DNA from: Phytophthora hibernalis
Lineage: Eukaryota; Oomycota; Peronosporomycetes; Peronosporales; Peronosporaceae
Direction: 5' to 3'
DNA: 64,000 bases
NCBI GenBank assembly: GCA_012656075.1
Contig: JAAKBF010000242.1
Coordinates: forward strand, 1 to 64,000
Part shown: one piece after another, positions 1 through 12,218 of the stretch
Numbering within the stretch: the stretch's first letter is position 1
Layout: the number at the start of each line of letters is the position of its first letter
Position numbers and translations under genes: made by a program
The notes under the pieces: generated by a model
Database searches by the model: none
What the model saw: only the letters and a program-made list of their open reading frames with translations
Told to the model about the DNA's origin: nothing

Positions 1-8
1 AATAAAGA

Positions 9-45
9 ATCCAGTAGAGTGTATCCAGTAGAGCATCCAGTAGGC
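9..45. repeat. Short tandem repeat, about 12-14 bp unit
   Basis: Three near-identical units starting ATCCAGTAGAG or ATCCAGTAGGC lie head to tail. The rest of 1-345 shows no gene I can support. It is probably decayed gypsy pol sequence upstream of the chromodomain that follows. Confidence 0.6.
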
Positions 46-345
46 TTAGAGGTAGCAAGGAGTTTTGCGAACTAAGGACCTAAATCAATCACTTTGCATT
101 TTGCCATCAACCGACCAAAGCCTTTTAGCATGATGTCCCGCCTGTTTATTACTTGCAACGCGACCCCGCGGAGGGCTCCTGACGTGTCGCAGATGATTCC
201 AGCATTGTCCTGGTGCGACGCATGATATGTCCAGTCCCACCGCTCGTATCCTGAAGGCCGATCAATCCGCGCCGGTCAGCTTCCGGCGCAATGTACCCCC
301 CGCCTGTGGATACTGCGGGCGACCGTAGCTGAATCATCGACCGCA

Positions 346-579
346 TTGGACGATCGTCGCGACCCCAGTCAGCCTGGCCGCGGGCCGCCCCGCCGCCGTA
401 CACCGAGTATTCCTCGAATGCACCAGTATCGCGTACGCTGGCTCGGCTATGCTCCCATGGATGATACGTGGGAGGCGTGTGAAGCCCTGCTTGCTGATGT
501 CTCCACGGTGATGGCGGCGTATGAGACAGGAGTCGAGGCGTCTACGCAGCAACGTCCGGGAGCGTCCCCACGCAACTAG
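346..579 (+). pseudogene. Gypsy pol 3' end: chromodomain remnant
   Basis: The frame ends with a chromodomain-like stretch: QYRVRWLGY, then DTWE, then a helix LLADVSTVMAAY, followed by the stop. This is the usual C-terminal tail of chromovirus integrases, where the chromodomain reads histone marks to steer integration. Only the tail survives; the GPY/F and integrase parts upstream are unrecognisable. A purine tract and an LTR start about 240 bp downstream on the same strand, as expected for the 3' end of a + strand gypsy element. Confidence 0.7.
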
Positions 580-817
580 CTTGTGCCCGTTGGGTGTTTG
601 CCGATGTATCCGCGACTGCTGGTGCGCCTCATTTAGTCGGTGGTAGGTCCGCCGACACAGTGCCGTCAAGGTCCGCCGAAGAGTGTTGACCCGCGCAGTA
701 GACCACTCGCCCGCCATGCTTGTCCAGTTCGCCGCTGCAGTAGTTCGTGTCCGATCCCAGGGGTCCCTGCGCGTTTTCTTTTCGTTTTCTTTCTTCGCTC
801 CCTGTCTTTGCTCCCTT

Positions 818-829
818 AAGTGGGGAGGG
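818..829 (+). promoter_or_regulatory. Polypurine tract of gypsy element
   Basis: The purine run AAGTGGGGAGGG directly abuts the TGAAACGGGCC start of an LTR. It is the expected plus-strand primer site. Nothing else is seen in 580-817. Confidence 0.6.
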
Positions 830-970
830 TGAAACGGGCCTCCGTATCATTCTGTCATATCTATATTTAGAGGTTATGTCCTCCCATTGGTCAAAAGGGG
901 GACAGTGACCTGGCACTATCTGATTGGTCAGAAGTGCAATTACATGTCTTAGGTTTAGCCTATTAGAGGG
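830..970 (+). repeat. Gypsy LTR, 5' part only (truncated)
   Basis: The segment matches the first ~140 bp of the LTR at 12867-13180, with a few substitutions. It breaks off inside TATTAGAG where a copia LTR begins at 971. The remaining ~170 bp of the LTR are not found on the far side of the copia LTR, so the locus was rearranged as well as interrupted. Confidence 0.8.
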
Positions 971-1291
971 TATTGAGGGTTACCGGTTTGGTATCGGTTA
1001 TTGACCGTGAACCGGTTAGCCCGAACCGGTCCAATCCGAACCCACGATGATTACGGTGATTACGGTGATTACGGTAAGTCGATTACGCCACCAATGATTG
1101 GACGAGTAGAATGATTGGACGCAAGCTGCGTGTCTATGTGGTAGGCTAGCTAAAGAAACTCCGATCAATCAATCACTGTTGAATCTTCCTTCTTCCCCTC
1201 AAGTGGTCAAGTGTCCTCGCTCCGGTCTCGTCCAGAGTGCTGTCCTCCCTCCGCTCCGTCAAGCTTCGTTCAAGATCCATACCTTCCATCA
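971..1291 (+). repeat. Copia LTR, solo copy
   Basis: This 321-bp sequence starts TATTGAGGGTTACC and ends CTTCCATCA. It is nearly identical to the LTRs at 3416-3736, 7775-8086 and 12219-12530. It carries the three-unit form of the internal GTGATTACG repeat. It has a few private substitutions (for example near 1156 and 1177), so it is older than the LTRs of element A. No copia primer site or gag follows, and I see no target duplication. Confidence 0.85.
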
Positions 1292-1299
1292 AACATCAA

Positions 1300-3396
1300 G
1301 CGCGGGTCGGCCGCGTTCCGCCTTGCTGTGCACGAAGATGTCATCAAAGTAGCTGGGCGCGAAGTCGCGCAGGGGTCTCAATACGTGTGAGACCATGCGG
1401 CTCAATGTCGCTGGCGCATTCTACAAGCCCTGGGGCATCACGAGCCACTCCCAGAGCATGCCGCTCGGGGTGGTTACAGCCGTCAGCGGATTATCGCTGG
1501 CGCGCATCAGGATCTGATAGAAGCCATCGGTCAGATCGATGGCGCTGTAGCTCGTACTGCCGGACATCGAGTCCAGAATTATATCCTTGCGGAGAATCGG
1601 AGTCTGATCCGGAATGGTCGCATCATTCAGGTTCAGCTTGTTGAATGCGTGAGCGATGCGCCATCCGCCGGTGGCCTTCTTTACTTCTTTACGCAGAAGG
1701 TCGGACTTGAGTGCGGGGGGTGCTTTCCTGCACGTGACCTGCTTTGTGACGCCCTTCGAAGAAATCATCGATCGCTTGCACCTGATCGCGCGGCAGCGGC
1801 CACTGCGCGTCATGCAATACTTGGCTCCTGGCACGAGGTCGATTTCATGCCGCACGCCGCGGTCCTTGGGAAGGGTCGCCGGGATCTTCTCAGGAAACAC
1901 GTCCGCGTACTTGCGAGCGATATCGTAGACAGGATTACCACTCGCCTTCAGCGCATCCCAGGATTGGGCTGCAAAGCGCTCCTCACGCGCTGACTTGTGT
2001 TCAGCGCCTACGGAACGCTCGTGTTTGCCGAGCGCTGAAGCCGAGCCAGCCGCAATGGCAGTGAACGAAGTCGCCGCGTCTGTTGTCGTGAGCAAGCAAA
2101 CTAGTTCCACGTCGCCGCGACGAAGGTCGCATAGGAAGCCCTTCCAGGATTGAACTGGAAGCTCCGTGAGCACAGACGCTGTGCTCGGCGGGTATGTACA
2201 CGTTGCGCGCGCGTACGACTCGTGTCCGTTGTGCTCGATGGCGTGGATAACTTCCATATCAGCGACGGCCCCCGTGCTTGACACCGACTTGGACCTAGAG
2301 TCCGGAGCCTGAACGCCGACCGAGACGGCCGCGGCGCTTCTTCTTCTGCTTCTTGCGACGGAGTGCGCTCCACCTGTAGTGTGACGAGGCGTTGATAACT
2401 GAACTCACGTCAGACAACGATGCATCGGAATCCGATGCTGAGGGCTGCTGCGGCCACTGCCGGCGCTCCTCATCTCCCACACTCCGCGGCTCTGGCCGTT
2501 GCAAATAATCATCACCGTGGCGCGGCATCAGCTCTGGCTGGCGCGCCTCGTCGTTCTCAACAGCGTCGGCCACTGCCGACGCGGAGCAAAATCATCAACA
2601 TCATCATCGTCGTCATCATCGTCAACGCGTCCAGCGACGCCGCTCCCGCGCACCTGTGGCTGCTGGGAGAATATGTTCTCGAGGGCCGAGAACCCGTTGT
2701 CGAGTTTAAGTTCGAGCCGCGCAAGACGCCATTCCAAGGCACCTGCGGCTCAAACCGTCTCCGGGTGACAGGCCCATCGCTCGCTTCGGGGAGGGTACGA
2801 GTCATGGAGGCTGGGTCCATGACGACCACAACGTGCTCGCCGTTTTTAAGATGCGCGAGCACCGCTGTCACCTCAATGTCGCGCGGCCGCACCGTGCGGT
2901 TGAGCCAGTCACCGTTGGGCCGGTGGCGAGCAAGCTACGGCATGCCGAAAACGCAGTCGAACGAGCCGCTCAGCTCGATCACCAGAAATTTGACGGAACT
3001 GCAGAAGCCGTCGAACTCATAGACGAACTGGAGCGAGCGCCGCGCGTTACCCTGCGCGGCGCGCCATCAGCATACTTGATTTCCATCTCGCCTGGACCAT
3101 TGCGAACACGCACGCTCGCGAGCAGCGCGGACAGACTGTCGGCGCGAACGAAGTTATTCGTCGCGCCTGAATCCAACAGCGCGCGGAGTGGATGCCGCGC
3201 GCCCGCGACGTGCAGACTCAACACGATTAGTCGCTTGTCGCTGCTGGAGGTAGTGGCATGTCGCTGTGCATGAAGCACAGCGGGGCTGGGAGAGCGGCTT
3301 TGCCACTAGAGAGCTGTCGGCCTTCCGTGACCAATAGGGCGCCCCGCGCCTACTGGTCGTCCCCGTTTTTGACTGCCCGGGGTTGGCAGGCTCCAT
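1300..3396 (-). pseudogene. Gypsy gag tail, protease and RT fragment
   Basis: Read on the minus strand, the order is a gag tail, a retropepsin with LLDSGATNNF (near 3173), a long linker, and a reverse transcriptase fragment. The RT part contains YSAIDLTDGFYQI and MLWEWLVMPQGL, then, after an in-frame stop at 1421-1423, the catalytic YFDDIFVHS (near 1340-1351). The sequence stops at the copia LTR near 1300, so the RNase H and integrase are missing. Several frames are needed to follow it. It belongs to the same clade as element E (28483-35122) and still carries the RT N-terminal part that E has lost. Confidence 0.8.
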
Positions 3397-3415
3397 CTCG
3401 ATTGACGCCGATACT

Positions 3416-3736
3416 TATTGAGGGTTACCGGTTTGGTATCGGTTATTGACCGTGAACCGGTTAGCCCGAACCGGTCCAATCCGAACCCACGATGATTACG
3501 GTGATTACGGTGATTACGGTAAGTCGATTACGCCACCAATGATTGGACGAGTAGAATGATTGGACGCAAGCTGCGTGTCTATGTGGTAGGCTAGCTAAAG
3601 TAACTCCGATCAATCAATCACTTTCGAATCTTCCTTCTTCCTCTCAAGTGGTCAAGTGTCCTCGCTCCGGTCTCGTCCAGAGTGCTGTCCTCCCTCCGCT
3701 CCGTCAAGCTTCGTTCAAGATCCATACCTTCCATCA
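3416..3736 (+). repeat. Copia A 5' LTR
   Basis: It begins TATTGAGGGTTACC and ends CCATCA. Three copies of GTGATTACG lie near 3490-3520. The end is fixed by the primer site that starts at 3737. Confidence 0.85.
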
Positions 3737-3752
3737 GGTTATGAGCCCAAGC
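3737..3752 (+). promoter_or_regulatory. Primer-binding site matching half of tRNA-iMet
   Basis: GGTTATGAGCCCAAGC follows the LTR directly. Its complement contains GGGCTCATAACC, the anticodon stem-loop of eukaryotic initiator tRNA-Met, rather than a tRNA 3' end. Drosophila copia is known to prime from the 5' half of tRNA-iMet in this way. The ATG inside the site (3741) is in frame with gag, so it may also be the start codon. The same site recurs at 8087 and, inverted, at 12218. Confidence 0.75.
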
Positions 3753-6700
3753 ACCATGTCCTCTGCCCACGATGCCAGCACCAAGGTCTCCATCGACAAG
3801 TTCAACGGAGACAACTACGCGACGTGGAACCGCTACATGCGTGGCGTGTTCCTGACCAAGTCGGTGTGGCAAGTCGTGAACCGGGAGACGACGCCAAGCT
3901 TCACGGACTCGCGGGCCAGGGACGACTACGTCAAGTCGAGCAACATCGCGTTCGGACTGATGCTGCTCCACATGGACGCGGACTACCACCATGTGGTCGA
4001 CGACTGCGAGGAAGCGTGGGTTGCGTGGTCGCGCCTGAAGACGCTGTACGGTGGATCGCAGAAGGCTGGTCGCATCTACTTGAAGCGGCAGCTCTTCAGC
4101 ATGGAGATGTCGGAAGGCGGGAATGTCTTGCATCACTGCAATGAGGTCCTCAACATCAGCGCCAAGCTCAGCAGCATCGGCGCCAAGATGGAGGACGAGG
4201 ACGTGGCGATCTGCTTGTTGCGCAGTCTCCCCAAGAGCTACGAGAACGTCGTGCTTAATCTGGAGATGAGTAGCGCGGAACTGCGATCGCAAGACGTCGT
4301 GAAGGTGCTCACGAATGAGCACATCAAGCGGCAAGGCGAGAAGACGGCGACGGTGAAGACTGAGAACGCGGCCAAGGCGTTCAACACCGACCGAGAGTCT
4401 CGCCAGTGCACGTACTGCGGGAAATTGGGGCACACGGTTGACAAGTGCTGGACCAAGCAGAAGGATGACCGAGGGCCAAGACGCGGCGGCAATGACAATG
4501 GCCGTGGACGCAGGGCCAACAACATCCAGTGGAGAAACGACAGCGACGACTACGACTACGATCGAGTGGCGTTCGCGGTTTCCCTGGAGTATGGAGTTTC
4601 GACGGGCAAGAATGTGTCCGGGATGTGGGCGGTCGACAGCGGCGCAACGCACCACATCTGCAATGACAAGTCCAAGTTCGCTCACTTGATCGAGCGAGAT
4701 GAAGGTGGAGTTTCGGTGGCCGACGGCAACAAAGCGGCCATCAAGGGTGTGGGAACCATCGTGGAACGAGTGGTTCTGCCCAACGGCGACGAGCGCGAGA
4801 TCGAGATCAAGAACGCGCTGTACGTGCCGGACATGAGCAAGAATCTGCTCTCGGTGCCGCAGATCAACAAGCACGGCAAGTTCCAAGTGGTGTTCGACGG
4901 CACCAACATGCACGTTTCGCGCAAGGGTTCGAACCAAGTGGTGGCGACGGCGGACCTCGTGGATGGCCTCTACTGGCTTCGGACGCCTCAGCGATCGGCG
5001 AATGCGGCGACAAGCGGAAGAACAGTCGACCTGCACGCGCGTATGGGTCATGCTCCGGTGGAGGTGCTTCGCAAGATGGTCGACAACAACATGATCAAGG
5101 ACGCGAAGGCACCCTCCAAGTCGAGTGGACCAAGCATGTGTCGCGGTTGCCAGCAAGGGAAGATGGTCCAAAAACCGTTTTCAAGCAACCGTGACAAGCG
5201 TCGCTACGACACGTTTGAGCTGCTCCACTTCGACATCTGCGGACCCATGGAGAAAATCTCGCTTGGCGGCAGCAAGTATCTACTGCTGATCGTGGACGAA
5301 GCCAGCGGATGCATGAAGGGTTTCTGTCTGCGTGCCAAGTCGGAGAGCGAAGATTGCATCAAGAAGTACATCACCAAGGTGCAGACGCAATTCGGCAAGA
5401 AGGTCAAGTTTGTGCGACACGACGGAGCTCGTGAGTTTGCGACCAACTCGCTCAAGGCCTTCTACGAAGATCAAGGCATCGAGCAGCAAACCACGGTCCC
5501 GTACGCGCACCAGACCAACGGCACGGCAGAGCGCGCCATCCGGACCATCGTCACGATCGGCCGCAGTATGTTGCACCATGCCAAGCTGGACAAGTGTTTC
5601 TGGGCTGAGGCGGCGATGACGGCCATCTACGTGAAAAATCGGCTGCCGTCCCCCAAGATCGAGCACAAGACTCCGTTCGAGATCGCGCACAAGTCAAGCC
5701 AAGTGTCAAGCACATGCGTGTATTTGGATGCCGGACGTACGTTTTGACTCCGAAGGAAAAACGACTCAAGTGGGACCCCAAGGCTCGCGCCGGACTGTTC
5801 CTCGGCTACGAAGAAGTGTCCAAGGCGTATCGACTTTATGACATCGAGGCGGGGCAGGTGGTTATCAGTCGCGATGTCAACTTCGATGAGTCGACCTTTG
5901 GACTTTCGCCGTGGATTTCCGATGAAGATGTCGATGACCTGGACCTCGACTCGCTCGACATTGAAGATAATGGCCCTCCGCAGACGGACTACAAGCAGGC
6001 GGGAAAGCGCAAGAATTGCTCAAGTGAAGACGATGAATCTGTGAGAAGACCGCGCACTGTACGTCACCGAGTTGGACTGGAAGAAGCGAGCGCGCCGGAC
6101 AACTCCTCGCCACATGAAGATGAAGAAGAAAAGTCTGGGGACCAAGATGAAGACTCGACGCCTCACGTGTTTTGGCGTGCAAGTGCCAACACTGTTGAAG
6201 CTGCAGTGGATCTCTCGGAGCCAAAGACATTCCAAGAAGCAGTGAACGGTCCGGACCAAGTGCACTGGCGCAAGGCGATTCGTGCGGAGCTCAAATCGAT
6301 GCGACTCCGTGGGGTGTTTCGTGCTGCCAAGCTGCCCAACGGACAACGCGCCATTGGAACCAAGTGGGTGTTCAAGATCAAGCGCAAAGCGGATGGATCC
6401 ATCGAGAAGTACAAAGCGCGCCTCGTGGCCAAGGGTTTCAAGCAGAAGTACGGCATCGACTACACGGAGACGTTCTCGCCGGTGGTCAAGTACATGACGC
6501 TGCGCATGGTCATCGCCATTGCCAAATACTTTGGATGGCTCCTCGACCAACTCGACGTGGTGACCGCATTCCTGTATGGGATAATGAAGGAACTAGTGTT
6601 CTGCGTGGTCCCTGAAGGTGTTGAGCTGGATGGCGACTTCGACTGCCTGGAATTGGTAAAGGCGATCTACGGTCTCAAGCAAGCTTCGCGCGTGTGGAAC

Positions 6701-7767
6701 GAGACCTTCGACGAGTTTGTGTGCTCGATTGGGTTTCAAGTGTCGGCCTTCGATCCGTGCCTCTACATCAAGGTCGTGGACGGTCACTGCGTGCTCGTGC
6801 TAGTGTACGTCGATGACGTGCTGATTACCGGGAGTTCGCCCGAGCTGATCTCGCGCACGAAGACGGACCTGAAGACGCGCTTCGAGATGACCGACAGCGG
6901 CAAGTGTGCGTTTGTTCTTGGGATCGAGCTGGTGGACGGCCCGGACGGCAGCGTGACCATGTGTCAGCGGCGATATGTGGACGACATCCTCAAGCGCTTC
7001 GCCATGGACGAGTGCAAGGCCGTGGTGAGTCCGGTGGACATGAGCACTCGACTGGTTCCAAGCGACGCGGCGACCAAGGTCAACGCCCCATTTCGCGAAG
7101 CTGTTGGTGCCTTGATGCACCTGATGACCGCCACGCGCCCGGACATCGCGTACGCCGTTGGCTATGTGTCGCGCTTCATGGAGAACCCCAAGAGGAACAC
7201 TGGGTTGCGGTCAAACGCATCTTTCGCTACCTGCAAGGCACCAAGACGCATGGCATCTGCTTCAAGCCGGGCGACAAGATCGACTTTCGTGGCTACTCGG
7301 ACGCGGACTGGGCCGGCGACCTGGCGGACCGCAAGTCGACTTCGGGCTACACGTTCATGCTACTCGGTGCGCCTGTGAGCTGGGGCAGCAAGAAGCAGTC
7401 AAGTGTTTTGCTATCTACGAGCGAGGCGGAATACATCGCGCTGAGTCTGGTGATCCAAGAAGGAAAATGGATTCATCGCCTGCTGTGCGAGATCCTTGCT
7501 GCTGCCAACGAGACTGGCCCCGAACTCAAGATCCGTGAAGATAACCAGTCGTGCATCAAGATGACGAAGAACCCGGTGAACCACGGCCGCGCCAAGCACA
7601 TCGACATCAAGTACCACCACATCCGCGACGAAGTGAAGCGCGGTGAAGTGAAGCTCGAGTATTGCGAAACTTCTGTGATGCTGGCGGACATCATGACGAA
7701 GGCGCTTGCGGGACCTCGCCACATGGATCTGACGACGGCTCTCGGCATTCGTGGGACTTCGCATTGA
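3741..7767 (+). pseudogene. Copia A gag-pol polyprotein, two frameshifts
   Basis: The domain order is typical of copia. Gag (UBN2-like, about 3770-4380) comes first, then a CCHC knuckle CTYCGKLGHTVDKC (about 4407-4450) and an aspartic protease with VDSGATHHIC (about 4630). Next are an integrase zinc site (HARMGH with CRGC) and an integrase core with FDICGP, RHDGAREF and QTNGTAERA. RT follows with YVDDVLITG (near 6805), then RNase H with SDADWAGD, SEAEYIAL and ADIMTKAL. The start is the in-frame ATG at 3741 or 3756. Single-base deletions near 5696 and 7192, located by comparison with copy C, break the frame between integrase and RT and before RNase H. All visible catalytic residues are kept. 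Confidence 0.9.
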
Positions 7768-7774
7768 GGGGGCG
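7765..7774 (+). promoter_or_regulatory. Copia A polypurine tract
   Basis: TGAGGGGGCG abuts the 3' LTR. The gag-pol stop codon TGA is its first triplet, so coding and priming signals overlap. Confidence 0.65.
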
Positions 7775-8086
7775 TATTGAGGGTTACCGGTTTGGTATCG
7801 GTTATTGACCGTGAACCGGTTAGCCCGAACCGGTCCAATCCGAACCCACGATGATTACGGTGATTACGGTAAGTCGATTACGCCACCAATGATTGGACGA
7901 GTAGAATGATTGGACGCAAGCTGCGTGTCTATGTGGTAGGCTAGCTAAAGTAACTCCGATCAATCAATCACTTTCGAATCTTCCTTCTTCCCCTCAAGTG
8001 GTCAAGTGTCCTCGCTCCGGTCTCGTCCAGAGTGCTGTCCTCCCTCCGCTCCGTCAAGCTTCGTTCAAGATCCATACCTTCCATCA
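7775..8086 (+). repeat. Copia LTR shared by A (3') and B (5')
   Basis: This 312-bp LTR has two instead of three GTGATTACG units. It is followed at once by the primer site and gag of fragment B. A shared LTR between tandem elements is the usual outcome of LTR-LTR recombination. Confidence 0.85.
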
Positions 8087-8817
8087 GGTTATGAGCCCAA
8101 GCACCATGTCCTCTGCCCACGATGCCAGCACCAAGGTCTCCATCGACAAGTTCGACGGAGACAACTACGCGACGTGAACCGCTATGCGTGGCGTGTTCCT
8201 GACCAAGTCGGTGTGGCAAGTCGTGAACCGGGAGACGACGCCAAGCTTCACGGACTCGCGGGCCAAGGACGACTACGTCAAGTCGAGCAACATCGCGTTC
8301 GGACTGATGCTGCTCACATGGACGCGGACTACCACCATGTGGTCGACGACTGCGAGGAAGCGTGGGTTGCGTGGTCGCGCCTGAAGACGCTGTACGGTGG
8401 ATCGCAGAAGGCTGGTCGCATCTACTTGGCTTGGCAGCTCTTCAGCATGGAGATGTCGGAAGGCGGGAATGTCTTGCATCACTGCAATGAGGTCCTCAAC
8501 ATCAGCGCCAAGCTCAGCAGCATCGGCGCCAAGATGGAGGATGATGAAGACGTGGCGATCTGCTTTGTTGCGCAGTCTCCCCAAGAGCTACGAGAACGTC
8601 GTACTGAACCTGGAGATGAGCAGAGCAGAGCTACGCACGCAAGACGTCGTGAAGGTGCTCACGAACGAGCACATCAAGCGGCAAGGCGAGAAGACGGCGA
8701 CGGTGAAAACGGAGGACGCGGCCAGCGTTCACGACCGACCGAGAGTCTCGCCAGTGCACGTACTGCGGGAAATTGGGGCACACGGTTGACAAGTGCTGGA
8801 CCAAGCAGAAGGATGAA
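8087..8817 (+). pseudogene. Copia B, 5' gag fragment
   Basis: It repeats the primer site and gag of element A up to the CCHC knuckle (CXXCGKLGHTVDKC near 8760-8800). It has many small indels, for example near 8175, 8185 and 8310. At about 8817 it switches abruptly into inverted element C, at the point that matches A position ~7165 on the other strand. The gag is not translatable as a whole. The breakpoint is visible as AAGGATGAAAAC joined to CATAGCCAACGG. Confidence 0.85.
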
Positions 8818-11800
8818 AACCATAGCCAACGGCGTAGGGCGCGTGGCGGTCATCAGGTGCATCAAGGCACCAACAGCTTCGCGAAATGGGGCGTTGACCT
8901 TGGTCGCCGCGTCGCTTGGAACCAGTCGAGTGCTCATGTCCACCGGACTCACCACGGCCTTGCACTCGTCCATGGCGAAGCGCTTGAGGATGTCGTCCAC
9001 ATATCGCCGCTGACACATGGTCACGCTGCCGTCCGGGCCGTCCACCAGCTCGATCCCAGAACAAACGCACACTTGCCGCTGTCGGTCATCTCGAAGCGCG
9101 TCTTCAGGTCCGTCTTCGTGCGCGAGATCAGCTCGGGCGAACTCCCGGTAATCAGCACGTCATCGACGTACACTAGCACGAGCACGCAGTGACCGTCCAC
9201 GACCTTGATGTAGAGGCACGGATCGAAGGCCGACACTTGAAACCCAATCGAGCACACAAACTCGTCGAAGGTCTCGTTCCACACGCGCGAAGCTTGCTTG
9301 AGACCGTAGATCGCCTTCACCAATTCCAGGCAGTCGAAGTCGCCATCCAGCTCAACACCTTCAGGGACCACACAGAACACTAGTTCCTTCATTATCCCAT
9401 ACAGGAATGCGGTCACCACGTCGAGTTGGTCGAGGGCCATCCAAAGTATTTGGCAATGGCGATGACCATGCGCAGCGTCATGTACTTGACCACCGGCGAG
9501 AACGTCTCCGTGTAGTCGATGCCGTACTTCTGCTTGAAACCCTTGGCCACGAGGCGCGCTTTGTACTTCTCGATGGATCCATCCGCTTTGCGCTTGATCT
9601 TGAACACCCACTTGGTTCCAATGGCGCGTTGTCCGTTGGGCAGCTTGGCAGCACGAAACACCCCACGGAGTCGCATCGATTTGAGCTCCGCACGAATCGC
9701 CTTGCGCCAGTGCACTTGGTCCGGACCGTTCACTGCTTCTTGGAATGTCTTTGGCTCCGAGAGATCCACTGCAGCTTCAACAGTGTTGGCACTTGCACGC
9801 CAAAACACGTGAGGCGTCGAGTCTTCATCTTGGTCCCCAGACTTTTCTTCTTCATCTTCATGTGGCGAGGAGTTGTCCGGCGCGCTTGCTTCTTCCAGTC
9901 CAACTCGGTGACGTACAGTGCGCGGTCTTCTCACAGATTCATCGTCTTCACTTGAGCAATTCTTGCGCTTTCCCGCCTGCTTGTAGTCCGTCTGCGGAGG
10001 GCCATTATCTTCAATGTCGAGCGAGTCGAGGTCCAGGTCATCGACATCTTCATCGGAAATCCGCGGCGAAAGTCCAAAGGTCGACTCATCGAAGTTGACA
10101 TCGCGACTGATAACCACCTGCCCCGCCTCGATGTCATAAAGTCGATACGCCTTGGACACTTCTTCGTAGCCGAGGAACAGTCCGGCGCGAGCCTTGGGGT
10201 CCCACTTGAGTCGTTTTTCCTTCGGAGTCAAAACGTACGTCCGGCATCCAAATACACGCATGTGCTTGACACTTGGCTTGGACTTGTGCGCGATCTCGAA
10301 CGGAGTCTTGTGCTCGATCTTGGGGACGGCAGCCGATTTTTCACGTAGATGGCCGTCATCGCCGCCTCAGCCCAGAAACACTTGTCCAGCTTGGCATGGT
10401 GCAACATACTGCGGCCGATCGTGACGATGGTCCGGATGGCGCGCTCTGCCGTGCCGTTGGTCTGGTGCGCGTACGGGACCGTGGTTTGCTGCTCGATGCC
10501 TTGATCTTCGTAGAAGGCCTTGAGCGAGTTGGTCGCAAACTCACGAGCTCCGTCGTGTCGCACAAACTTGACCTTCTTGCCGAATTGCGTCTGCACCTTG
10601 GTGATGTACTTCTTGATGCAATCTTCGCTCTCCGACTTGGCACGCAGACAGAAACCCTTCATGCATCCGCTGGCTTCGTCCACGATCAGCAGTAGATACT
10701 TGCTGCCGCCAAGCGAGATTTTCTCCATGGGTCCGCAGATGTCGAAGTGGAGCAGCTCAAACGTGTCGTAGCGACGCTTGTCACGGTTGCTTGAAAACGG
10801 TTTTGGACCATCTTCCCTTGCTGGCAACCGCGACACATGCTTGGTCCACTCGACTTGGAGGGTGCCTTCGCGTCCTTGATCATGTTGTTGTCGACCATCT
10901 TGCGAAGCACCTCCACCGGAGCATGACCCATACGCGCGTGCAGGTCGACTGTTCTTCCGCTTGTCGCCGCATTCGCCGATCGCTGAGGCGTCCGAAGCCA
11001 GTAGAGGCCATCCACGAGGTCCGCCGTCGCCACCACTTGGTTCGAACCCTTGCGCGAAACGTGCATGTTGGTGCCGTCGAACACCACTTGAACTTGCCGT
11101 GCTTGTTGATCTGCGGCACCGAGAGCAGATTCTTGCTCATGTCCGGCACGTACAGCGCGTTCTTGATCTCGATCTCGCGCTCGTCGCCGTTGGGCAGAAC
11201 CACTCGTTCCACGATGGTTCCCACACCCTTGATGGCCGCTTTGTTACCTTCATCTCGCTCGATCAAGTGAGCGAACTTGGACTTGTCATTGCAGATGTGG
11301 TGCGTTGCGCCGCTGTCGACCGCCCACATCCCGGACACATTCTTGCCCGTCGAAACTCCATACTCCAGGGAAACCGCGAACGCCACTCGATCGTAGTCGT
11401 AGTCGTCGCTGTCGTTTCTCCACTGGATGTTGTTGGCCCTGCGTCCACGGCCATTGTCATTGCCGCCGCGTCTTGGCCCTCGGTTGTCATCCTTCTGCTT
11501 GGTCCAGCACTTGTCAACCGTGTGCCCCAATTTCCCGCAGTACGTGCACTGGCGAGACTCTCGGTCGGTGTTGAACGCCTTGGCCGCGTTCTCAGTCTTC
11601 ACCGTCGCCGTCTTCTCGCCTTGCCGCTTGATGTGCTCATTCGTGAGCACCTTCACGACGTCTTGCGATCGCAGTTCCGCGCTACTCATCTCCAGATTAA
11701 GCACGACGTTCTCGTAGCTCTTGGGGAGACTGCGCAACAAGCAGATCGCCACGTCCTCGTCCTCCATCTTGGCGCCGATGCTGCTGAGCTTGGCGCTGAT

Positions 11801-12214
11801 GTTGAGGACCTCATTGCAGTGATGCAAGACATTCCCGCCTTCCGACATCTCCATGCTGAAGAGCTGCCGCTTCAAGTAGATGCGACCAGCCTTCTGCGAT
11901 CCACCGTACAGCGTCTTCAGGCGCGACCACGCAACCCACGCTTCCTCGCAGTCGTCGACCACATGGTGGTAGTCCGCGTCCATGTGGAGCAGCATCAGTC
12001 CGAACGCGATGTTGCTCGACTTGACGTAGTCGTCCCTGGCCCGCGAGTCCGTGAAGCTTGGCGTCGTCTCCCGGTTCACGACTTGCCACACCGACTTGGT
12101 CAGGAACACGCCACGCATGTAGCGGTTCCACGTCGCGTAGTTGTCTCCGTCGAACTTGTCGATGGAGACCTTGGTGCTGGCATCGTGGGCAGAGGACATG
12201 GTGCTTGGGCTCAT
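8818..12214 (-). pseudogene. Copia C gag-pol, truncated and frameshifted
   Basis: The same domains as element A are present from gag (start ATG at 12214) to RT. These include the CCHC knuckle, protease VDSGATHHIC, integrase RHDGAREF and QTNGTAERA, and RT YVDDVLITG (near 9170). Copy C lacks one C in the run CCCCC at about 10333, where A is intact, and A is broken about 20 bp downstream, where C is intact, so the two copies decayed independently. Other differences are a short internal deletion near 11237 and breaks near 9066 and 9430. The 3' end of pol is missing. Confidence 0.9.
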
Positions 12215-12218
12215 AACC

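Larger units (their letters stand above)
3416..8086 (+). mobile_element. Ty1/copia element A, full length
   Basis: The element has two LTRs in direct orientation (321 and 312 bp), a primer site, one long gag-pol frame in copia order (integrase before RT), and a polypurine tract. The LTRs differ by one 9-bp repeat unit and one visible substitution (T/C at 3642), so the insertion is recent. The 3' LTR runs straight into a second primer site and gag start, so it also serves as the 5' LTR of fragment B. No target duplication is visible. Confidence 0.9.

Noticed and set aside
3618..5171. 517-codon minus-strand ORF opposite copia A gag, and its mirror at 10961-12337
   Set aside because: It is the complement of the well-supported gag-protease frame, has an odd His/Val/Leu/Arg-rich composition typical of shadow frames in GC-rich coding DNA, and is present in both copies only because the copies are alike.
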